Source: Pavlovales sp. CCMP2436
Taxonomy: Eukaryota; Haptophyta; Pavlovophyceae; Pavlovales
DNA: 11,719 bases
Reading direction: 5' to 3'
NCBI GenBank assembly: GCA_026770615.1
Contig: MU631350.1
Coordinates: 46,947 to 58,665, forward strand
Shown here: positions 1 through 7,394 of the stretch, in pieces
Layout: every line of letters starts with the position of its first letter
How positions within the stretch are numbered: position 1 is the stretch's first letter
Notes under the pieces: generated by a model
The model's input: only the letters and a program-made list of their open reading frames with translations
Database searches by the model: none
What the model was told of the DNA's origin: nothing
Program-made: the position numbers and the translations under genes

Positions 1-2428
1 AAATAATTGAAACCCTTACCAACGTGTACACCACCGAGATTGCCCGAAGCTACGCAGTCGACGATCGGGGCTTCGACAAGCTACAACCATCCAAGGTCCC
101 AAAGGTTTTAACATTTGCCGAAGCTCGCTTTTGGTTGATGTGCGGTGTTACTTTCGATGCCCACCTCGCCATGGTTTCGCACGAGAGCGTCCCGATCTCG
201 TGGGATGAGACATCGCATACAAAGGAAAATGGAATTCGGCATTACGTGAAGGCCGTGGGGATCGGGATGAGTACCAGCCTCAGCACCCGCTTCCATATGC
301 GTGGTTCAGAGATCCAAGCGCAGGAGTATTTCGCATTGGCGCTCGAAGACCCAAACCTTGACGAAACAAGAGTCCATATACGCACTCTAGGCGAAAACAC
401 CATCGAAATAGAGCACCCGCTCGGAGGAGTAAACACATCAGCTCATATATCGGCATATATTGTGGCTTGCCAGCGGGTGCAGGCTGTGTGTCAGGCTTTC
501 GTTCTTCCAGCATGTCTCGAGCTGGTGACGGACGGAGTCTACTGCCTGATGGATAAAGAGCTCGATTACAACCGGCTGATGCTTCCACATTTCATCGTCA
601 AGGACACCGGGTCTATGCCAGATGTTGCCGCCACCCCGAGCTTAAGTAATCTTCGGGTCGACCACGTCAACCTGGTATTTCACATGCCCGACTACGAAAA
701 CAAAAACGGCAAGTACTTTCCCCGGAACTACGAGCTTCTAGGCCCGCTTACAGCCTCCTCAGGGCGGCCCTGCATCATCTCCGGTTCGGCCGGCTCGGGT
801 AAAACAACCTTGATCGCCACTGCCGTTCTAGACGGGTCCATTACAGATACCGTGTTCTGCTCGCCCACTCACCTCCTTCGCCTAGACGCCCAGAAAAAGG
901 GCTTCACACAGACCATGTGCCACGCTCGACTGCTTGGCGGGCGAGTATTCACCGAAGAGCGGACGCGTGATCTAAACAGACGCCCACCAGCCAACATCAT
1001 CGTCGACGAAGCCACCATGCTGACTCAGCAACAACGATTAAAAATTGAGAGCTTTTGTCGGGAATGGGGCGCGAGGCTCTTCTTCCTCGGCGATTATTGC
1101 GAGGTCACAAGCGTCCCGATGCAGTGCCAGCCAGTCGACAGCGCGAGCATGAATCTCGAGGGGCTACGTCGGTACCACGTCGGGGGTGTGAAGCGCACAA
1201 GCGACCCGCTGCTCATGTCGATCCAGGAGGGACTACGATACATAATCACAAACACAGCTGGAGGCCTCTTCTTCGCTGGTGGATACGGCGGGGGGCAGGT
1301 TCCTGTCGACGCGGTCAAAGAGGCAAGAAAGTTCATATGCGAAACGATACCCGAGGAGCAGCACAGCTCGGTCTACAAGGTGTGCGAAGAGATGAGAAAC
1401 GGTGACGTCATTCTCGCTGCTACGCGCGTCTGCCCACACTGCGGCCAGTCGGCAATCGAGAAGTGTACCTGTATGACAGCAACGACGCTGAAAGATGTCA
1501 ACTTTGCCAGCCCGGCCAAGCGCGAACTCTACGTGAAACGGCACACCAAGCTCAAGGGCGGCGGGGGCGATGGAGGGATCTATGGAGGAATCGATATAGG
1601 AATCGAGATAGGGATCGATGGAGATGACGGGGAAGGGGTAGGGGTAGGGGAAAGAGAGGTCGACCTGGCGCCCCTTACAGCTCAGTGGCTCTCGAATATG
1701 CCCGTGAGCTGGCTACGAGCGACTTTGGTGGGGCTTCGTGTGGAGATGTCGAATGGAAGTGCACAAAAACGATCCGCGGGACCGTGCTGGTCAATGGCAC
1801 ACGCTTCCGAGCGGATAAGCTCGCACTCACTTTCGGCGGTGTGGATCTCACAGCCTATATCGGAGTCGGTATCACTTTCTCGCCCACATCGACCATCCAC
1901 AGGTACCAGGGCATCACTTTCGAAGGCGGCAAGCTCTTCCTCGACATGAACATGATATGGGACGTTCGGATGCTCTACGTGGCAGTCAGTCGCGTTAGGT
2001 GCCTCGAGCAGCTCGCTATTGTTACGAGTTCCAAGGAGACGCGATACATGGGTGAGGGTGTGGAACACAGAACGGAGAAGGCTCGGCAATTTGGGCTTTC
2101 TATAGCAGCAGGGCAAGGAGCTATAGAGGAGTACCCAATAGGCGACGGCCGCTACATTGCCGACCTGGCCGTGTTTGATAATATCGGTGGAGTCGGTGGA
2201 GTCGGAGTCGGGAACCTGAAGCTGGTAAAGGTCGTTGAAGTCGTGGTGAGCAATCCACCAAGTCGAGAGAAATTGGAGTACTATGCGGAGCTCGGTGTTG
2301 AGTGCGTTGTCATCGATATGTCGCAAAGGCAAAGGCAAAGGAAAAGGACTCAACCCAGCTCCAATGCAACACCGTGCCCCCCCTCGATGTTCGCGGACGA
2401 CAGCGACTCAGATGAAGGCGAGGAGTGA
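1..2428 (+). CDS. DNA polymerase-SF1 helicase fusion (TVpol-like), 5' partial and frame-interrupted
   Basis: This is the replication protein. The frame is open to base 1, so the GTG at 24 is not the real start and the N-terminus lies outside the window. The first third resembles the end of a polymerase palm: a helical stretch is followed by LVTDGVYC (522-545), a motif-C-like hairpin with TDG instead of the usual DTDS. The helicase part is clear: Walker A GSAGSGKTT (783-809), Walker B IIVDEAT (996-1016) and motif III GDYCEVTSVP (about 1089-1118). Motif V HRYQGITFEG (1898-1927) and motif VI LYVAVSRVR (1973-1999) lie in the -1 frame. The change falls between 1625, where the second frame opens, and about 1685, next to Gly/Ile-rich low-complexity sequence. 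A CxxC-x7-CxC knuckle (1431-1472) sits between the helicase halves. The C-terminus is basic (QRQRQRKR), then acidic. Polymerase-helicase fusions are known from Tetraselmis-virus-type PLVs. The helicase call is firm; the polymerase part is inferred. Confidence 0.85.
1557..1652 (+). repeat. Purine-rich low-complexity tract inside the polymerase-helicase gene
   Basis: Imperfect short repeats of the types ggaatcgatata, gggatcgatgga and ggggta fill this stretch. In the upstream frame they encode alternating Gly with Ile, Asp, Glu and Val. The tract lies between the helicase halves and just before the point where the coding frame must change. That fits repeat slippage as the cause of the break, or an unstructured linker. 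Confidence 0.7.
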
Positions 2429-3004
2429 GGAGGAGACCCCGGGTTTTGCTCCGTCTGATGGAGCTCCAACTAAAGAATGGAAAAAAATATGTGCACCTGC
2501 AAGAGAGCCAAGTGCAATGACGAGCGTTAGCTATCCGACTAATGTTATCCAAATCCATGAAAATCAGCTATCATAGCTTCTGAATATAATAAAAAAAATG
2601 CGCATCGGATTGCCGAAGGATCTAAGTCTCATAGACGTGAAAAGGTCGACAAGTAAATCATCAATAACGGGTACTTTTTCCCACGATCGAAATCTTTTTT
2701 TTTGAGCCGATTCCCACTTTGTCCGAGTTTATCGCCCTTCGTGGCTATGGTGCGATGACTCTTTTTACTCGCTACTGACTGGCACCAATCGCCAAATCCT
2801 CTTCCCTAGCTCTAACTCGATATCTTAGTCCGCATTGCCACCCGATAACAGTTGGTGTTGCAGCGTATCATGATTTTAAATTTCAACAGCTATCATCAGA
2901 TATCAAAATGCAGTGCGATTTCAAGTGTGAAAAAAACAATCTCAAACACGAACACAAGCTCCACCACAAGCTCTACCCCAAGCTCCTACCAAAGTGGTAC
3001 TCGC
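2429..3004. other. Intergenic spacer between convergent genes
   Basis: No convincing gene is seen here. It holds a possible poly(A) signal AATAAA (2588-2593) about 160 bases after the helicase stop. A 13-base palindrome, AGCTAT-C-ATAGCT, lies at 2566-2578. The decamer cagctatcat occurs twice (2565-2574 and 2887-2896). There is an A8 run (2591-2598), a T9 run (2695-2703), and a 12-bp tandem repeat in three imperfect copies (2955-2990). A 35-codon open frame (2598-2705) begins at the end of the A8 run. It has no recognisable similarity and is not called as a gene. Confidence 0.6.
2955..2990. repeat. 12-bp tandem repeat, three imperfect copies
   Basis: Units caagctccacca, caagctctaccc and caagctcctacc follow each other just downstream of the minus-strand lipase stop. 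The third unit resembles the 10-bp repeat aagacctacc at the right of the window, which could reflect shared origin or chance. Confidence 0.6.
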
Positions 3005-3691
3005 CTAGCCCCACGATGCTCGTCGGTGGGTTCGCCGTCCCTGATTCCATTTCAAATTCTTCAGGCTGTGTGCTTTTGCCACGTTGGCCAGAAATCGAAT
3101 TGGACCCGGGAGAAATCGATTCGCCTGATCTCGCTGACGGACTACTAAGGTCGGGGGTTGGTTGGGTCGGGCGGCTTGACGTCGATTAAGACTAGAAAAG
3201 GCCGAGACAGCGTCCATTTTGGTTCGTACATCGGTCTGACGCAAACCATTTCGGCTCGGTTGATTCCGTCCAAGTCCGAGGTCGCCCAAGCCCGCCGCCC
3301 GGTTGAAAGTCACTATTTCGCCCCCACTGCCCGCGAGTTCTGCGAGGCGTCCACCGAGACTGTGGCCGACTGCGTTGCTTTTTGTTCTATATTTTGCTTC
3401 GGCTGCAGCTGTGATTTGACGAGCTCGCCGTAGCCTTTGCGTCTCGTGGTTCGAACCGGCCGCTATCAGAACGTCATCGACCAACCAGTCTCGTGGTGTG
3501 ACATTTCCTCGGTGTGCAATGGTGGGCTGGTTTGTTCTCGTGTCAACAAAGACCATTGTGTTGTCTTGTGACAATTGGCGGTCGAGTTTGAACCCGAGTG
3601 ACTCTCCAAAATTTTCTGCCTCGCTCAGCGGGAGGTAGGTGGCTCGAGCAAGGCCTATTGCGTTTTGTTTGAAGTTGTTCTCGGATGTCAT
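3005..3691 (-). CDS. Lipase, class-3-like alpha/beta hydrolase
   Basis: A predicted esterase of 228 residues. The nucleophile elbow is GHSLGG, with Ser111. It is followed by a strand and FNRAAG, as in class 3 lipases, then an Asp in RTKMDAVSAF (Asp160) and a His in KAHSL (His208), giving a plausible Ser-Asp-His triad in the right order. An earlier segment around residues 57-68 (TIAHRGNVTPRD) matches the start of the class 3 fold. No signal peptide or membrane segment is seen. The ATG at 3691 is preferred over an in-frame GTG 12 bases upstream. The basic tail (GRRTHRRASWG) is unusual. Lipases of this class recur in PLVs, where they may act on host membranes or lipids during entry or exit; that role is inferred. 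Three T-tracts on the plus strand, which are A-tracts on the coding strand, lie just upstream. Confidence 0.82.
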   Translation of the reverse strand: MTSENNFKQNAIGLARATYLPLSEAENFGESLGFKLDRQLSQDNTMVFVDTRTNQPTIAHRGNVTPRDWLVDDVLIAAGSNHETQRLRRARQITAAAEAKYRTKSNAVGHSLGGRLAELAGSGGEIVTFNRAAGLGDLGLGRNQPSRNGLRQTDVRTKMDAVSAFSSLNRRQAARPNQPPTLVVRQRDQANRFLPGPIRFLANVAKAHSLKNLKWNQGRRTHRRASWG

Positions 3692-3711
3692 CGTAGGTGC
3701 CACGGGTGATC

Positions 3712-3744
3712 TTTTTTTTGACCTTTTTTTTGACCTTTTTTTTT
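3712..3744 (-). promoter_or_regulatory. Triple oligo-A tract upstream of the lipase gene
   Basis: On the coding strand, three runs of 8-9 A (3736-3744, 3724-3731, 3712-3719) are separated by ggtc, a 12-bp period. The block ends 20 bases before the ATG. Runs of A on the coding strand precede most other transcription units here, so this may be an amplified promoter or leader element. Confidence 0.4.
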
Positions 3745-3758
3745 GGATCTTTTGAACC

Positions 3759-3764
3759 TTTATT
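3759..3764 (-). terminator. Poly(A) signal AATAAA overlapping a stop codon
   Basis: On the minus strand the TAA stop (3765-3763) of the discoidin-domain gene overlaps AATAAA. It is placed to end transcripts of the minus-strand cluster before the lipase unit, whose A-tracts start 15 bases further on. Confidence 0.4.
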
Positions 3765-5171
3765 AGTTTGTCTTAACGAGTGCGGTGTCCGTGAACATGT
3801 ACTGACCTGTGTTTACGATGCGGCCATTCTTTGTTAGCATCACGTTGAAATCCCAAGCCATCAGGGACCCAATCATGCTAATAGTTCGTCCGATTCCGTT
3901 TCCCATCACTATTTCGAATACGGATGAAGAAACAGGCCTAGCCGACAACAAATGCGCACCAATAGGATTGATTGTCGTGAACGTTATGTCAGGGACCGAA
4001 AGGAAGGTCGAGTTGGTCCCGTCCGCAGACACCTGCGATACTGCCAACCTGAAGAAACGATACGGTTCATGAGCAACGGTTATCTGAAAGGCTGCGGCTT
4101 GGTTGTTAACCCAGTCGGTTTTCGAAAAGGATTTTCAATATTCACAAAGTTGGTGTCGTTTGAAGCCGAAATAGTCCACTGCGTCGGGGCGGTGGTGCCC
4201 GGGTAGCGCGTCGACCCTGCAAAACGGAACGAAGCGAGCCTAACCGCAGTTGGGTACTCCAAGGTCAGGTGCTGTGCTCCAACCCCGGCACTCGTGTACG
4301 TTCCTTCGGATGAAGCGTAATAGGTGTCGGTTCTCTTGTCAAAGGCACTGTTGGCCGCAAAGAGTGGGTTGTTTTGAAACGTAGAGCTGCTTACCACTCT
4401 CCATCCATCTGCGTTATTCCAGTCTTGACTCGTTTGTATGCTGATATTGTTGTTAAAAGTGGGTGAATCCTTGGTGAATACATCGATCGAGGATAAGCTG
4501 TAAGAGGGGGAAACGAAGCATTGAAGATTACCGCTTGCATTGTCAGTAGTTACGAGCCACGAGTTTGCTGTTGGGGTGCATCTCAAGAGATTCACGTACT
4601 GATCAGTCGCAAAGACCTTGCTATCAAGCCGTTCGACCATGTTCACCACGTCCATGGTCGCTCTGTTGGCAGCTTTTGCGTATATGCCTTCAAAATTTAC
4701 ATCTTTTGAGTTTGAAGATTGGATATATTTCTGATTAAAATCTGAAAGGACAATATTGCGCTCGGAACTGCTCAAGACCTGCAGGGACGAGATGGGAGAA
4801 ATAATACCGGTGTAGGCGCCGCTTGAGATCGTCGAGCCGCACACGCGAATAACTGAACGATATATCTGTGTGTATGTCGTCATGAGCAATCCGTTGTTTA
4901 GTATTTGCTTCACTTCGTGAACACCGGCAAAAAATACGTTTTGATTTGAACTGTTGACGAACAAGGTATATTTGAGGTTGGGGTCGTAGGGCATAGTTAC
5001 CGTGTTTTGTTCGTCAACGAAGCGAGTTATATCGTAACGCCTTTGATACTGGACGGTTGAATTTGACCCTGTGACTAGAAGCTCGGCCACTATGCGGTTC
5101 TGTCCGTCCTTTTTGACTCCACCCCTAAAGTATGCTACCTGAGCTACATTCTCGAACGGAATGGGCGACAT
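3763..5171 (-). CDS. Putative virion surface protein with discoidin (F5/8 type C)-like domain, frame-interrupted
   Basis: The first 346 codons start at the ATG at 5171, 9 bases after the stop of the preceding gene. The N-terminal 240 residues are beta-rich and not recognised. From about residue 257 the pattern is that of a galactose-binding-like F5/8 type C domain: WRVVSSSTF, then AANSAFDKRTDTYYAS, HLTLEYPTAVRLASFRFAG, and PTQWTISASNDTNF. This frame then ends early at 4080. The next frame, open from 4134 to 3763, supplies the expected end of the domain (HEPYRFFRLAVSQV, starting near 4062) and about 90 further residues. The break maps to an A run at about 4132-4137 and fits loss of one base. 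Discoidin domains commonly bind glycans or lipids, so a capsid-surface attachment role is plausible but inferred. Either the element is decaying or the assembly has a homopolymer error. Confidence 0.7.
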
Positions 5172-5180
5172 ATTGCTACT

Positions 5181-5948
5181 CTAGGTCGGGTTGAATGCAT
5201 CGTTTGTTGGTTTCAAGCCTAGCGAGTTTTTACTTGGATCTGTTCCTACATTGCGATTGACGTAAGCGCTACCGGTGAAAGCGCCATAAGCAGAGTCCAA
5301 GTCTATAACCGCGCTGAATTTCCCGCTCAACACATCGAATCGAATCGAGCAATGTCCAAAGCTTACCGTATCGATTGTTGGCCTCATAGTCGCATGCCAT
5401 TTCGTGAGTATATTGTCAGGTGTGTCGAGCGAGTCCCAATTAAATATTCTACTTATGAATACGTTCAATGAAGGATTCTTGACCATCGTGATAGTATAAT
5501 TGGTGACGCTTACTGTTGCAGTCGGTAGTAGGAGAGTCATCGTGTAAGTCGACGATTTAGGGTCAGTAGCGGTCTCCGCTTGGAGTTTAAGTGAGTCTCC
5601 CAAAACAAATACAGAACCGGCTGCGATCGGTTTTGCTTGCGTGTACGAAAACTGCACCGCTAGCGATTTATGAACCGGGGTCGACAGCTCGTTAGACAGC
5701 GACAAATCGGCGACAAAGGCTAGTGGGCTTGCGTACAGGGCCTGATCGAATGGAAGGACGAGGTTTCCCGGCGAGCCAGACGTCGGGTTCTTTATGACCA
5801 TCACCTTCTTTTGGTCGCGAGTTTGATTCTGTGGCGTGGCAGATCCATCCAGGCTCAACCGGGTCTCGGTGCTCGTGCTTGTCGTCAGCTGTACCTCGAG
5901 AGGCGTCATCGGAGGATCGCTTAGTAGTCGTCCAAACACATTCGCCAT
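5181..5948 (-). CDS. Ser/Thr-rich protein of unknown function, probably virion-associated
   Basis: A 255-residue protein starting MANVFGRLLSDPP at the ATG at 5948. A GTG further upstream in the same frame is rejected because it would lie at the A-tract. I do not recognise the family. The middle is rich in alternating hydrophobic and Ser/Thr residues (for example STYTMTLLLPTATVSVTNYT), which suggests beta sheet. There is no clear signal peptide, transmembrane helix or catalytic motif. It sits 9 bases before the discoidin-domain gene on the same strand, so the two are probably co-transcribed and may function together as a surface or fibre pair; that is inference from position. A run of ten A on the coding strand lies about 27-36 bases before the ATG. 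Confidence 0.7.
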   Translation of the reverse strand: MANVFGRLLSDPPMTPLEVQLTTSTSTETRLSLDGSATPQNQTRDQKKVMVIKNPTSGSPGNLVLPFDQALYASPLAFVADLSLSNELSTPVHKSLAVQFSYTQAKPIAAGSVFVLGDSLKLQAETATDPKSSTYTMTLLLPTATVSVTNYTITMVKNPSLNVFISRIFNWDSLDTPDNILTKWHATMRPTIDTVSFGHCSIRFDVLSGKFSAVIDLDSAYGAFTGSAYVNRNVGTDPSKNSLGLKPTNDAFNPT

Positions 5949-5974
5949 TAAAGATGAGTTATGACTTAGCCATA

Positions 5975-5984
5975 TTTTTTTTTT
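5975..5984 (-). promoter_or_regulatory. Oligo-A tract (A10) before the 5181-5948 gene
   Basis: The coding strand reads gttc, then ten A, then tatgg. It resembles the A-tracts before the ATPase, lipase, penton, 115-residue protein and MCP genes, and is a candidate shared promoter or leader element. Confidence 0.35.
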
Positions 5985-6000
5985 GAACACCTATCATTAA

Positions 6001-6050
6001 AGGTGATTTAAGGTGATTTAAGGTGATTTAAGGTGATTTAAGGTAATTTC
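6001..6050. repeat. 10-bp tandem repeat (aggtgattta), four perfect copies plus one degenerate
   Basis: Four identical decamers occupy 6001-6040, and aggtaatttc follows at 6041-6050. The 10-bp period puts each copy on the same face of the helix. The array lies between two minus-strand genes, after the stop of the Pro-rich gene and 17 bases upstream of the A10 tract. It could be a binding array (operator or iteron) or a simple slippage product. The rest of the spacer to 6172 shows nothing recognisable. Confidence 0.85.
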
Positions 6051-6172
6051 TAGGGTATGTTGCTCTTGTGCATCCCAAACACAACCGATATTGCGGCTCT
6101 AGCCCTGGGAGATTGCAGGTCACCATACTGGTCCCTTATCGGTTTAAGCAGAGAAGCATAAGTGGTCAACCT

Positions 6173-7375
6173 CTACCGCTGTGCCGCCGCGTCCATATCG
6201 TTCTTCGAAGGGAGTCGTCTTTGGTCTGTCATCTCCCACATCATCTGATACTGCGCACTAGAAAAAGGAATGCTTAAACGCTCGACATCGGCCTGACGTT
6301 TCATAAATGGCTGAATGGTTAGGGGGCCGCCTCCTGCCGTCCTTGTCGACCCTGACCCTGACCCTGACGATTTACTAGGCGAGTCGAACCCAGTCACCCG
6401 TCGCGGTGGAGGCGCTTGTTCTCGCACTGCTTGCCCTGCTTGCCCTCCCGTCACCATCTGGAAATTAGGGGGTGTACTAGGGCCCGGGGTGGGTGGCGTG
6501 AAAGTGAGGCGAGGTGGCTGCTGATATGACGAGGACGACCCTGACGATTGCTCTGGTGGGGAGCGGTTAAACCCGGGTGGCAGAGCGGGGCCGGCAAAGA
6601 CCCGCTGAGGCAATGCTGGAGGTGGTATAAAACGTCCCATAGTTACGGGTGGGTTCACAATAAAGCCCCTCCCATCTCGACGAACTTGCATAGGGACCAT
6701 GGCGAGGACAGATGGTGCACTTCCCCCTCCCGGAGCTGTAGGTGCCGCCATAGCCGGAGTGGCGACTTGTGCTGCCTGTGGGACCTGTGGGATCTGCGTA
6801 GAAACGTACGGTGGTTGAGGAAGGTAGCTTGAAGGTATCGTCCCGCTTGAATTTGGGATGATCGGCGTTCGAGTGGCGACCGGAGGCAGCACTTGGCTAA
6901 AAAACACTTGGTCTGGTCCACCAGCAACGGCACCCCACGGAGCCGTAAGAGACGAACGGGTGTTTAAGAAAGGCCGCTCCCGTCCACTTAGGGTGGTTCT
7001 CGGTATCATAGATCTCGGGATTATGGTCCTGTTTAATACTGGATCGCCACTCGAGTTATTGAGCAGTTCATCTATCACACCCGCGTCCTTGTATGAATTA
7101 AAGATGTCTTTCCACTCTCTGGGGAGGCGTGGTAGGTCCTCGCGTGGTACAATGTCGACAACTACCGGTAGCTTGGAGTATACTAGGTTTTCTGAAAGCG
7201 CCGAGTGACGGACACCGGACATGTACGTCGGAGCGACCTTGTTGGGTGAAAATACTGGATGCTTCGGACCGCTGAATGGTAACCCGTTTAACAGGTAGTG
7301 TGTGAAGAGGGGGCGCCTGTCTGTGTCGGACGGGATGAGAAGTCGGTCTTGACTTAGTGCGTCTACGTATGTCAT
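6173..7375 (-). CDS. Pro-rich protein of unknown function, probable virion component
   Basis: A 400-residue protein starting MTYVDALSQDRLL, 19 bases after the ATPase stop, so probably on the same transcript. Residues 1-110 look folded (YLLNGLPFSGPKHPVFSP, then REWKDIFNSYKDAGVIDELL). From about residue 120 to 360 it is low-complexity Pro/Gly/Ser/Gln, including a (SG)n run encoded by ccctga repeats near 6350-6370. The last 40 residues (MKRQADVERLSIPFSSAQYQ onward) again look helical. No enzyme motif is seen. Folded ends with a disordered middle suggest a linking or scaffolding protein, and its place beside the packaging ATPase supports a morphogenesis role. This is inference; the family is not recognised. 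Confidence 0.72.
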   Translation of the reverse strand: MTYVDALSQDRLLIPSDTDRRPLFTHYLLNGLPFSGPKHPVFSPNKVAPTYMSGVRHSALSENLVYSKLPVVVDIVPREDLPRLPREWKDIFNSYKDAGVIDELLNNSSGDPVLNRTIIPRSMIPRTTLSGRERPFLNTRSSLTAPWGAVAGGPDQVFFSQVLPPVATRTPIIPNSSGTIPSSYLPQPPYVSTQIPQVPQAAQVATPAMAAPTAPGGGSAPSVLAMVPMQVRRDGRGFIVNPPVTMGRFIPPPALPQRVFAGPALPPGFNRSPPEQSSGSSSSYQQPPRLTFTPPTPGPSTPPNFQMVTGGQAGQAVREQAPPPRRVTGFDSPSKSSGSGSGSTRTAGGGPLTIQPFMKRQADVERLSIPFSSAQYQMMWEMTDQRRLPSKNDMDAAAQR

Positions 7376-7394
7376 TGTGTGATTGTGACGGACA

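Noticed and set aside
1625..1690. Programmed -1 ribosomal frameshift in the polymerase-helicase gene
   Set aside because: No X XXY YYZ slippery heptamer in the correct phase was found in the interval where the frames overlap, and the site sits beside slippage-prone low-complexity sequence. A mutation, assembly error or intron fits better.
2598..2705. 35-codon frame starting at an A8 run
   Set aside because: Too short and without recognisable features. The A8 context is suggestive but not enough to call a gene.
2852..3189. Two overlapping plus-strand frames near the lipase 3' end
   Set aside because: They are low-complexity, start in the tandem-repeat spacer and overlap a well-supported lipase on the other strand.
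3448..3457. GGTTCGAACC, resembling a tRNA T-loop
   Set aside because: It lies inside the lipase coding frame and no cloverleaf stems flank it.
6001..6050. CRISPR array
   Set aside because: Repeats are head-to-tail without spacers and only 10 bases long; the same holds for 11471-11530.
6315..7208. Plus-strand frames opposite the Pro-rich gene
   Set aside because: Antisense of Pro/Gly/Ser-rich GC-biased codons gives spurious open frames; no protein-like features.
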